Shown one piece after another: positions 56,581 through 64,000 of a DNA stretch of 64,000 nucleotides. The position numbers and the translations under genes were made by a program. How positions within the stretch are numbered: position 1 is the first letter of the stretch; every line of letters starts with the position of its first letter. Where the stretch lies: positions 2,728,001 through 2,792,000 of the forward strand of contig NZ_CP129111.1 in assembly GCF_030407165.1 (NCBI RefSeq), given 5' to 3'. Source of the DNA: Fontisubflavum oceani (GTDB taxonomy: Bacteria; Pseudomonadota; Alphaproteobacteria; Rhodobacterales; Rhodobacteraceae). Under the pieces are notes generated by a model that was not told the DNA's origin, did not search any database, and saw nothing but the letters and a program-made list of their open reading frames with translations.

Positions 56581-57588
56581 CTACCCACCAAGCGCCGACA
56601 TATGACGCGCCAAGGTCGGGCTGTTCATGGCCGTAGCATCGAACCGGTGGCGTTGCGGCTTGTGCTCCAACGCCTCTCGGATCGCGGCAAGCACAGCTTG
56701 GTCGGAGATGCGGAGTGGTGCGCGCAGATCGACTGCGCCTTCGTCGCCCATGCAAGGATAAAGCTGCCCGGTGCAGCTGACCCGCACCCGATTACAAAGT
56801 GCGCAGAAATTGCAGGACATCGGCGATATAAATCCAAGCCGCCCGCCGGTTTCGCGGAGACGCACAAATCGGGCCGGCCCGCCCGTGGTGGCGCGCAGCG
56901 GCTCCAGCGTCCAACGCTGCGCCAGATCGCGCTGCACCTCTGTCAGAGACAGCGCCCGATCCGCCCGATCCGACCCGGTATCGCCTGCGGGCATCTCTTC
57001 GATCAACGTCAAATCCATGCCGCGCCCATGGGCAAACAGGATCAGATCATCAAGCTCCGCCTGGAAAGCGCCACGGCTGGCAACCGCGTTGAGCTTCACG
57101 GAAAGACCCGCCGCCAAGGCCGCATCGATCCCGGCCAACACGGTCGCAAGCGTGCCAAGCCGGGTCACAGATCGAAACCGCGCCGGGTCGAGCGTATCGA
57201 GCGAGACATTCACCCGCCGCACCCCCGCCGCCGCGAGCGCTTCGGCATGGCGGACGAGTTGCGTCCCGTTTGTGGTCAGCGTCACCTCATCCAGATCGCC
57301 CCGCCGCACGTCCCGCCCGAGATCGCGAAACAGATCGATCACATCGCGGCGCACCAGCGGCTCACCGCCCGTAATGCGCAGTTTGCGGACGCCGTGGCGG
57401 ATAAAGACGCGCGACAAACGTGCCAATTCCTCCAGGCTCAAGAGATCGCGTTTTGGCAAGAACACCATCTTCTCTGCCATGCAATAGGTACAGCGGAGAT
57501 CGCACCGGTCGGTCACCGACAGCCGAAGATAGGTCACACGGCGTCCAAACCGGTCGATCAGCGGCATTGGTGCGCTATCAAGCGGCAT
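56581..57588 (-). CDS. moaA: GTP 3',8-cyclase MoaA
   Basis: Radical-SAM enzyme of about 335 residues that starts molybdenum cofactor synthesis. N-terminal cluster CDLRCTYC, C-terminal cluster CNFCALCNRVRVSC, RITGGEPLVRRDV, and the final Gly-Gly (SALGG) needed for activity. The ATG at 57588 overlaps the DUF2478 gene by 11 bases; an ATG at 57567 is also possible. Last gene of the Tor-side molybdenum unit. Confidence 0.94.
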   Translation of the reverse strand: MPLDSAPMPLIDRFGRRVTYLRLSVTDRCDLRCTYCMAEKMVFLPKRDLLSLEELARLSRVFIRHGVRKLRITGGEPLVRRDVIDLFRDLGRDVRRGDLDEVTLTTNGTQLVRHAEALAAAGVRRVNVSLDTLDPARFRSVTRLGTLATVLAGIDAALAAGLSVKLNAVASRGAFQAELDDLILFAHGRGMDLTLIEEMPAGDTGSDRADRALSLTEVQRDLAQRWTLEPLRATTGGPARFVRLRETGGRLGFISPMSCNFCALCNRVRVSCTGQLYPCMGDEGAVDLRAPLRISDQAVLAAIREALEHKPQRHRFDATAMNSPTLARHMSALGG

Positions 57589-58105
57589 GACGTACCGCCA
57601 TGGCGCGATGCGCCCAGTCACAAACGGCGTCACGATGCATCGGCAAATCCGTCGCCGCCCCGCCGCCGAAGGCGGCCCAAGCGTCGGCATAGGTTGGGCG
57701 CACGGCGGTCAAAACGGGCACGCCACGCGCCAAAGCCGTAAAGATCAAGTCGCGGAAGCCGCGCCCTTCGCTTTCGCCACGGCCAAAGCGATTGAGGATC
57801 AACAGATCGGCACCTGCAGCCAGTTCGGCTTCAAGATGGGCCGAACATTCAGCCAAAGCCCCGGGGTCGAGGCGGCAGCCGCGCGAGCCGTTGCCAAGCG
57901 GTTGGGAAATCCGAAACACCTGCCCGGTGCCGATGCTGGTCAAATCCATATCGGCGCAATGGCAGTCGCCGCTGACCTGACCCCGGCTCTGCAAGACCCC
58001 GCGCACCGCAAGACGCTCGGCGGTCAACGCGGCGGCCACATCGCGGAGCAATGCGTCGACATCATCGGTTTCGAACCGGATCGCGGCCAGTTGAATATCG
58101 GTCAT
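57578..58105 (-). CDS. DUF2478 family protein
   Basis: 175 residues, with family signs LAAIRFETDDVDALLRDVAA, SGDCHCADMDL, LILNRFGRGESEGRGFRDLI and GVPVLTAVRPTY. The family is usually found next to molybdenum genes and looks like an NTPase-related, MobB-like protein; it may help insert or ferry the cofactor. No clear P-loop is seen. Overlaps moeA by four bases and moaA by 11. Confidence 0.82.
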   Translation of the reverse strand: MTDIQLAAIRFETDDVDALLRDVAAALTAERLAVRGVLQSRGQVSGDCHCADMDLTSIGTGQVFRISQPLGNGSRGCRLDPGALAECSAHLEAELAAGADLLILNRFGRGESEGRGFRDLIFTALARGVPVLTAVRPTYADAWAAFGGGAATDLPMHRDAVCDWAHRAMAVRHAA

Positions 58106-59372
58106 TGGATATCTCCTTGGGAAAACGGCTGCCAGCGCAGCGCGTTGCCTGAGCGCAGGTCGCATGTCTCTGCCGGAACCATCGCCAGGCCATCTGCGCC
58201 GCTTAGTGGCAGAAGCGTGCCCGAGACGCTGCGGCCAAGGCGCTCCAACACGGGCAGGCCAGTTTCGTCATAGCGCAGGAGGCGCACAGGGAAGACCTCG
58301 GCCCGGCCCGGTTTGCGGGTCCAATCGAAACCTGCACGCGCCGGGATGGTTGCGAAAGCCCTGGGCGTGGCGCCGGACAAGCGGGCGATCTGCGGCGCGA
58401 CGAAGAGGTGAAAGCCCACATGCACCGCGAATGGGTTCCCCGGCAGACCGGTATAAGCCGCCTCCCCGATGCGTCCGAAAAGCACCGGCTTGCCGGGCTT
58501 TATGGCGACGCGCCAGCCACGAACCGCACCCCCCGCCGCATCCAAGGCAGCGCGCAGATGGTCTTTGCCGCCCATCGAGACCGCGCCCGACGTCACGATC
58601 AGATCCACGTTCGGCGCGACACGGTCCAAGGCCTTGGCGCTTGCCGCAAGATCATCGGGGATGACACCGGCATCCACGGCCTCGGCCCCGGCGGCGCGGA
58701 TCAGGGCCAGAAGCATAGGCCGATTGGCATCGTTGATCTGCCCCCTGCGCAAGCGCCTTCGGTCAGTTCATCGCCGGTCGAGAAGACCGCGATCCGTGGT
58801 TTCCGCCGGAGAGCGACCTCAGTCACGCCATTGGCGGCCAACAGACCGATATGATGCGGCGTGAGCCGGGTTCCGGCCTCGATAAGGACTTGGCCCGGCG
58901 CTTGATCGCTGCCCAAGGGCCGGATGTTGTCCCCCGGCGCGGGCGGGTGATCGAGATGGACATGATCGTCGGAAATCCGGCAGCGCTCAATCATCACCAC
59001 CGCATCGGCACCGCGCGGCACCGGCGCGCCGGTGAAAATCTGCATCGCACGCCCGGCGGGCAAATCCGACGGGCCATCTCCGGCGGCAATGGTGCCAGCC
59101 AATGGCAGGTCGGAGGCTTGCGTGAGATCAGCCGTGCGGAGCGCGACACCATCCATCGCCGCGCTGTCGAAGCGGGGCAACGGCCCCGGCGCGTCGATCC
59201 GGTCGACCGTCACGCGCCCGAGGGCGTCGCCCAGAGACCGAAGCTCACGGCCCGCCACCGGGGCAATGTCGCAAAGCGCCAACGCAACCGCGTCCGCCAC
59301 TGACATGAGGCTTGCTCTTGTCTTCGCCGGGGCATCGTCACAGCACCCGCAAGAAACAAACGTGCCATCCAT
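58102..59372 (-). CDS. moeA: Molybdopterin molybdenumtransferase MoeA (one-base frameshift)
   Basis: Inserts molybdate into adenylated molybdopterin. About 423 residues after repair. Part one: RFDSAAMDGVALRT and IFTGAPVPRGADAVVMIE. Part two: SGAVSMGGKDHLRAAL, KPGKPVLFGRIGEAAYTGLP and GNPFAVHVGF. The frame breaks in TGDELTEGA; one extra base at about 58750-58753 gives LRRGQINDANRPMLLALI. The ATG at 59372 follows GGAG; the extra N-terminus (VSCGCCDDAPAKTRAS) is cysteine rich and unusual, and an ATG at 59306 would give the plain MoeA start. Confidence 0.85.
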
Positions 59373-59413
59373 GAGAAAACTCCGAGAATCAAAGGTGGAT
59401 GGGAAGAGAGGAT

Positions 59414-59448
59414 GGGCCGGGCAACCCAAGAAGAGGATCGCCCGGCCC
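59414..59448 (-). terminator. GC-only hairpin between the TorA-type gene and moeA
   Basis: GGGCCGGGC and GCCCGGCCC form a perfect 9-bp stem with a 17-base loop, 15 bases after the reductase stop. No T-run follows on the minus strand, so it may damp rather than stop transcription into moeA, or protect the reductase mRNA end. Confidence 0.45.
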
Positions 59449-59463
59449 GGAGATGTCGACGCC

Positions 59464-62145
59464 TTAGTTCGGCGCGTCGGAGGCGTGGCGCATCAGATAG
59501 TCGGTGACCATCGCGGCCTCTTCCTCATCCAGACCCGCCCGCGGGAACATCGAGGGCGTGATGCCGCGCCATTGCAACTGCGTGAAATGGTGGGGTTCAC
59601 GCGGCCCGTGGCAGACCGTGCACCGCTCGTAGAACAGACGTTCGGCAGGCTCCATATCGGCATAGAGGGCGTCGGTCAGATCATACAGGCGGTCGAGACC
59701 CAGATCGTCGTAATCCGGCGCGGCAAAGGCCACCTCATCCATCTCGACGATATCGGGCTTCTCATAGGCCATGTTCGGCCCCTCGGGATCTTCGCAACGC
59801 CGCAGCGAGGCGAGCACCGTGTTGGCCGAGTTGGCCTGGCTGAGACCCGAGGCGCGTTGCGTCGAGGTGATGAAGTTCACCAGCCCCGAGTTACACCGGC
59901 CTTGACCATCGAGTTGCGGCCAGCAACCCTCGTAGATCGACACAACCCCCGGCATGATCTCATCGCTGAGAACGGCGCCGGCGATGACCGTGCCACGGTC
60001 GTTATAGAGCTCGACCAGGTCGCCATCGGCAATGCCGCGTTCTTCGGCATCCTGCCGGTTGATCCGCACCGGTTCCCGGCCTTGGACCTTATAAAGGTCG
60101 CGCAAGCTCTCGGATTGGTCCATCTGGCTGTGCAGCCGGAACCACGGGTGTGGCGACACGACGTGGAGTTGCCCAGGCTCGGCATTGCCGAGATATTCGT
60201 GCTTCTCCATCCACATCGGCATGCCCGGGCAATCGTCGATCTCCATCGCGGCGATGTCTTCGCAATACATCTCGATCCGGCCCGAGGTCGTGTGCAGCGG
60301 ATTGCCTTCCGGGTCGTCGATAAAGGCGCTGTGCCGAACCCAAGCGCGGGCTTCGTCCGGCACCTCCATCCGGGCATAGCCTTTTTCCCAGAACTCTTCG
60401 AACGGGATTTCATCGGCTGCCGAGGACCGTTCATAGGCTGCCCGAATATGGGTCATGAACTCTTCGCCATCGGTGAACTGCGCCCAAAGGCCCAGCTTGT
60501 CGGCGAGGCCCTCGAAAATCTCGTAATCCGAACGGCTTTCACCCACCGGTTCGATGACTTTCTTCATCGCATAGACCCGGTCATTGGAATAGGTTCCGCC
60601 CGAGGTGATGTCGTCACGTTCCAGCGAAGACGACGCGGGCAGCACGATATCGGCCCACCGGGTCGCCGCCGTCCACCAGACATCGACGCTGACAATCGTG
60701 TCGACGGTTTCCAGCGCCCGGATCAGCCGGTTGGTGTCCTGCTGGTGCGACATGAAGTTGTTGCCAGCGTTGAAGATCATGTGAACCTCGGGATAAACGC
60801 CCGGGTTGCCGTTATAGGTGAACTCCATCCCTGGGTTTTCCAGCATGTCGGTGATCCGACCGGCCGGACAGGTGCCGCGCACAAAGTTTCGGCCCTGGCT
60901 CAGCCCTGTTGGCGTGGCCTGGCCCGATTGCGGCATGCCGCCATTGCCATAGTGCCAGCTAAAGCCGACACCACTGCCCGGCCGCCCGATTTGCCCCGTG
61001 AGTGCGGAGAAGTTGACGATGGCCCAGTGGGTCATCTCGCCATGCTGTGCCCGTTGCAGCGACCAAGCGCCAGCAATCGAGGTGGTTGAGGTTGCCAGAA
61101 GCTCGGCCAGCGCCCGGATCTCATCGGCGTCGATGCCGGTGATCGCGGCGGCCCATTCCGGGGTTTTCGGCGTTGCGTCTTCGCCCTCGCCCTGGACATA
61201 GGCGATCCAGCGATCCGCGCCGACGGTGTAACGCTCCATATACGCGCGGTCTTCGAGACCTTGATCGAGCACGTGATAGGCCATCGCCAAGAACAGCGCG
61301 ACATCGGTGTTGGGGATGATGCGCATCCATTCTGCGTTTAGGTAATCATCGGTCGCCGTGCGCTGTGGGTTGATCGAGATGAAGCGGACGCCTGCGTCGC
61401 GGATCATCTCCCAAGGTGCATACATGCCGTGATCGGCCACGCGGAATTCGACGCGATTGTTCTTGATCGGGTCACAGCCGACAAGCAGGAACACCTCGGT
61501 ATTGTCGCGGATCGTCTCCCAAGCGGATTGCGGAGAGTAGACCTCCATATCGCCGATGACCCGTGGCAGGGCGATTTGCGATGCCCCGGCGGACCAGTCG
61601 CCTTGCGTGTTGGTGCAGCCGCCCATGAGATTCAGAAGCCGCCCTTGCAGCACATTGGGCCGCATGACACCCGCATGGCTCCAGCCACCATAGGAGGAGC
61701 TGAAGATCGCCTCATTGCCATAGTTGGTTGCGGTGTCGAGCAGGGCCTTTGCGGTGAGATCGAGCGCTGTGTCCCAGTCGACCCGAACATAAGGCTCTTC
61801 GCCCCGCAGTTCCGGGCGGGTGTCACCGGTTTGCCAGTTTTCCAGGTAGGATTTCCGGACCATCGGATAGTCGATACGGCTCCGATCATAGGTCCGATCA
61901 AGGACGCCTTGGGTCAGCATCTCGGTCGGGCGGGCGTCCAGCTCCATCATCGTGTTGATGCCGATAAGCCGACCATCACGCACCACGGCCTCGAACGGGC
62001 CATAGTGGGTGGCGTGGAATGTGCGGTTGCTAAAGGAGTTTGGGTCGATCGATGCCAGCGCAGTTGAGTTCATCAACGTCGCAGCGCCGAAGGCCGCTGC
62101 CCCTCCCTGCATAAACCCGCGGCGGGTAGGACGATGGAATGACAT
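59464..62145 (-). CDS. TorA/BisC-type molybdopterin oxidoreductase with fused C-terminal c-type heme domain
   Basis: Periplasmic TMAO/DMSO-reductase-family enzyme of 893 residues. Tat signal: RPTRRGFMQGGAAAFGAAT. Molybdenum-ligand serine in SSYGGWSHAGV; MGD-binding marks GRPGSGVGFSWHYGNGG and TAATRWADIVLPASSSLERD. No iron-sulfur cysteines at the N-terminus, as in TorA/DmsA-R. sphaeroides types. The last 75 residues carry CTVCH (about 840) with a later methionine, a mono-heme cytochrome c domain that is not part of standard TorA. AGGAGG precedes the ATG at 62145. No torC or torD gene is in view. TMAO is the likely but not proven substrate. Confidence 0.9.
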   Translation of the reverse strand: MSFHRPTRRGFMQGGAAAFGAATLMNSTALASIDPNSFSNRTFHATHYGPFEAVVRDGRLIGINTMMELDARPTEMLTQGVLDRTYDRSRIDYPMVRKSYLENWQTGDTRPELRGEEPYVRVDWDTALDLTAKALLDTATNYGNEAIFSSSYGGWSHAGVMRPNVLQGRLLNLMGGCTNTQGDWSAGASQIALPRVIGDMEVYSPQSAWETIRDNTEVFLLVGCDPIKNNRVEFRVADHGMYAPWEMIRDAGVRFISINPQRTATDDYLNAEWMRIIPNTDVALFLAMAYHVLDQGLEDRAYMERYTVGADRWIAYVQGEGEDATPKTPEWAAAITGIDADEIRALAELLATSTTSIAGAWSLQRAQHGEMTHWAIVNFSALTGQIGRPGSGVGFSWHYGNGGMPQSGQATPTGLSQGRNFVRGTCPAGRITDMLENPGMEFTYNGNPGVYPEVHMIFNAGNNFMSHQQDTNRLIRALETVDTIVSVDVWWTAATRWADIVLPASSSLERDDITSGGTYSNDRVYAMKKVIEPVGESRSDYEIFEGLADKLGLWAQFTDGEEFMTHIRAAYERSSAADEIPFEEFWEKGYARMEVPDEARAWVRHSAFIDDPEGNPLHTTSGRIEMYCEDIAAMEIDDCPGMPMWMEKHEYLGNAEPGQLHVVSPHPWFRLHSQMDQSESLRDLYKVQGREPVRINRQDAEERGIADGDLVELYNDRGTVIAGAVLSDEIMPGVVSIYEGCWPQLDGQGRCNSGLVNFITSTQRASGLSQANSANTVLASLRRCEDPEGPNMAYEKPDIVEMDEVAFAAPDYDDLGLDRLYDLTDALYADMEPAERLFYERCTVCHGPREPHHFTQLQWRGITPSMFPRAGLDEEEAAMVTDYLMRHASDAPN

Positions 62146-62214
62146 GGGAGAAGCCTCCTTAGCTCTTTCTGATATTTTCTGCCTGATTTTACCGCCGCAG
62201 CGCCTGTCACCCTG

Positions 62215-62228
62215 TTGATGCACGTCAA
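62215..62228. promoter_or_regulatory. FNR/FnrL-type box in the torA-torR intergenic region
   Basis: TTGATGCACGTCAA matches TTGAT-N4-GTCAA. It is centred about 77 bp from the reductase ATG, nearly the same spacing as the box before nqrA, and only 38 bp from the response-regulator ATG. No clear TorR decamer was identified. Confidence 0.65.
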
Positions 62229-62265
62229 GGCGGCGTGTACGAAGATGTGAAGAATTGTAAACACC

Positions 62266-62976
62266 ATGACGCCCCTGCCCCATATCCTTGTCGTCGAAGA
62301 CGACCGCACCACCCGGATGCGCCTCGTCGCCTATCTCAGCGGCCAGGGCTACCGCGTCAGCGATGCCGCGAATGCGGAGGAGATGGAGGCCGTCTTGGCC
62401 CGGGACCCGGCAGAACTGTTGCTGGTGGATATCAATCTCGGCGGTAAGGATGGGCTGACGATCACGCGTGAACAGCGCGCGGCCTCCCGGGTTGGGATCA
62501 TCCTGCTAACGGCGCGCGATGATCAGGTCGACAAAATCGTCGGCCTGGAGATGGGCGCAGATGATTATGTCACCAAGCCGTTCGACAAACGCGAATTGGC
62601 CGCGCGGGTGAAGAACCTTCTGGCGCGTATCGCGGATATCGGCCAAGCCCCGGAAGGGCCGCCGCCGGTGGATGTGTTCGGCCCTTGGCGCTTTGACCGC
62701 ATCCGACGCCGGCTTGTCTCCGTCAGCCGCGTTGAAACGCTGACGCAGCAGGAGTTTGAGGTGCTCACGGCGCTCACGGACCACCCCGGTCAAACGCTGA
62801 GCCGTGGGCGGCTCTCGGAGATGCTTGGCCGCGATCCGGATCGGCCCAATGACCGGATGATCGATGTCGTTGTCGGGCGGCTCCGCAAAAAGCTGGAAGA
62901 GGACGCGACCACACCAGACTGGCTTCTCACCGTGCACGGCCAGGGCTATCGGTTCGTCGACCCCGCCACAACGTGA
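62266..62976 (+). CDS. torR: OmpR/PhoB-type response regulator, TorR-like
   Basis: 236 residues. Receiver domain: ILVVEDDRTTRMRLVAYLSG (acidic pair), phosphoryl aspartate in LLLVDINLGGKDGL, threonine in ILLTARDDQ and lysine in DYVTKPFDKREL. The C-terminal winged helix has LTQQEFEVLTALTDHPGQTL and IDVVVGRLRKKLEED. Divergent from the reductase and facing the hybrid kinase, so it should activate the reductase genes. Its last 31 bases overlap the convergent kinase gene. Confidence 0.9.
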   Translation: MTPLPHILVVEDDRTTRMRLVAYLSGQGYRVSDAANAEEMEAVLARDPAELLLVDINLGGKDGLTITREQRAASRVGIILLTARDDQVDKIVGLEMGADDYVTKPFDKRELAARVKNLLARIADIGQAPEGPPPVDVFGPWRFDRIRRRLVSVSRVETLTQQEFEVLTALTDHPGQTLSRGRLSEMLGRDPDRPNDRMIDVVVGRLRKKLEEDATTPDWLLTVHGQGYRFVDPATT

Positions 62977-64000
62977 AGGCCGGACTGGGTTGCCGCCTCG
63001 GACAATTGCCGCGCCGCAGCCTCCGCAGCGGTGGTGAGTTGCGCGTCGGATACCTCGTCGCCCGCCTCGATCCGCAGCATCAAATCGCATAAGGCGTCCA
63101 ATCGGAAATTCGATGCCGCGCCCTTTAGCCGATGCGCCGCCGCGCGTCGGGCAGCGGCCAGATCGTCAGATGATCCCCCATCTTCAGCGCACGCATCGCG
63201 AATGCGGTCAATGGCGTTTGGCAGATCGGCCAGAAACTCCGCCACGATGCGAGCGGTCGTCTCCTCACCCAGATCAACCCTATCACTCAGCAGGGTTTCG
63301 AGGACCGGGTCGGAAGATACTGTCTCGCGTGGCTGTTCCGCATACGTGGTCAGATCATCAGACAGACAATCGGCCAGCGCACGCGGGGAAATCGGTTTCG
63401 CTAGGATGCGGGAAACGCCCAATCGAGTTCGCTCCATCTCGGTATCCTCGATCAGATGCGCGGTCAGAGCCACCAAACGCCCGGCCTGAGGCTGATCGGA
63501 AAGCGCTTCGGCCACCGACTGCCCCGGCATGTCGGGCAAGTCGAGATCAATCAGAACCAGATCGAAAGGCCCATCCAGCACCGCGGCGAGCCCTGCCCGC
63601 CCGGTCGCCGCCTCAACCACATCGCACCCCATCTTTTCAAGGTAGCCACGGGCGACCAGACGGTTGACGGCATGATCATCAATAATCAACACTCGGCGCT
63701 GACCTGCAAACGCCGCCTCATCCAGATCAGCCTCCCTGACGATCAGATCCGGATCGCCGAGGCCAAGCGGCACCGATAAGGTGAACCGACTGCCGACGCT
63801 GGGCGCGCTTTGCACGTCAAGCGCACCGCCAAGCGCCGTCGTGAGCGACCGCGAAATGGCGAGGCCGAGACCGATCCCCTCAATCCCGGACTGCCGGGCA
63901 GCAGTGGCGCGCGCATATGCATCGAAGGCTTCGGCCAGCGCCGCCTCAGACATGCCAACTCCGGTATCGGCGACGGTTATCGATAAAACGATCTGCCCAT
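62946..64000 (-). CDS. torS: Hybrid sensor histidine kinase, TorS-like (5' end outside the window)
   Basis: C-terminal part of a hybrid kinase. The frame is open to the window edge: before MSEAALAEAFDAYARATAAR the codons read GQIVLSITVADTGVG, the N/G1 box of the ATPase, followed by GIEGIGLGLAISRSL (G2). Then a receiver domain (VLIIDDHAVNRLVARGYLEK, phosphoryl aspartate in LVLIDLDLPDMPG) and a phosphotransfer domain with its histidine in AAAHRLKGAASNFRLDAL. This kinase-receiver-Hpt order is that of TorS. The periplasmic sensor, which would show the signal, is not visible. Confidence 0.9.
   Translation of the reverse strand, partial: GQIVLSITVADTGVGMSEAALAEAFDAYARATAARQSGIEGIGLGLAISRSLTTALGGALDVQSAPSVGSRFTLSVPLGLGDPDLIVREADLDEAAFAGQRRVLIIDDHAVNRLVARGYLEKMGCDVVEAATGRAGLAAVLDGPFDLVLIDLDLPDMPGQSVAEALSDQPQAGRLVALTAHLIEDTEMERTRLGVSRILAKPISPRALADCLSDDLTTYAEQPRETVSSDPVLETLLSDRVDLGEETTARIVAEFLADLPNAIDRIRDACAEDGGSSDDLAAARRAAAHRLKGAASNFRLDALCDLMLRIEAGDEVSDAQLTTAAEAAARQLSEAATQSGLHVVAGSTNR

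Noticed and set aside
56198..56755. Minus-strand frame of 185 codons between moaA and the attachment-family gene
   Set aside because: No ribosome site, odd composition, overlaps both real genes and contains the FNR box.
59032..61089. 685-codon open frame opposite moeA and the TorA-type gene
   Set aside because: His/Arg-rich shadow; the opposite strand encodes a full molybdoenzyme.

Overview
The window looks like a piece of an alphaproteobacterial chromosome of the Rhodobacterales (Roseobacter/Rhodobacter) type. The signs are high GC, short gaps, many ATGA stop/start overlaps, a heterotetrameric sarcosine oxidase operon (soxBDAG), the ccmI-ruvX-DUF1289 gene order, TRAP transporters, FNR-type boxes and a Tor-type respiratory locus. 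No rRNA, tRNA or CRISPR array was seen.

Layout. 1-7.6 kb: housekeeping and transport genes (Bcr/CflA MFS fragment, Atm1-type ABC exporter, LysM protein, LOG protein, RarD, Fe/Mn SOD, unknown membrane protein). 7.6-13.5 kb: soxBDAG, with a small membrane-protein gene between soxB and soxD. 13.6-19.1 kb: ccmI, ruvX, DUF1289, DJ-1, PhyH-like, TSUP and dusA. 19.1-42.2 kb: an apparent genomic island. The first codons of dusA and its upstream DNA are repeated, diverged but in frame, at the far end (19064-19137 and 42152-42224), the footprint expected of insertion into the 5' end of dusA. The island holds two catabolic blocks. Block A (19.46-31.3 kb) has a DeoR regulator, an ABC importer, and an operon of SIS, PfkB, BtpA, two PuuE-like deacetylases, a hydantoin-type racemase and an amidohydrolase. 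Block B (31.5-41.6 kb) has a FadR-type GntR regulator, RraA-like enzyme, TRAP transporter, SMP-30 lactonase, sulfatase, NIPSNAP protein, SDR and ketoglutarate-semialdehyde dehydrogenase. An IS3-type transposase remnant lies at the right border.

42.4-63.9 kb: an apparently oxygen-controlled respiratory region. An nqrABCDEF-apbE-nqrM-CBS operon with a very short NqrB faces a divergent pentaheme cytochrome c across an FNR box. It is followed by an acyl-CoA synthetase / fused E1 / E2 / acyl carrier protein operon, a host-attachment-family gene with its own FNR box, molybdenum cofactor genes (moaA, DUF2478, moeA), and a TorA-type reductase with a fused C-terminal c-heme domain, flanked by torR- and torS-like genes and another FNR box.

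Sequence quality. Ten genes are broken by what reads as a small frameshift. In nine, adding back one base restores a full-length protein; four of these are at G5/C5 runs that should be six long. This pattern points to base-calling or assembly error rather than gene decay, so these genes are annotated as whole CDSs.
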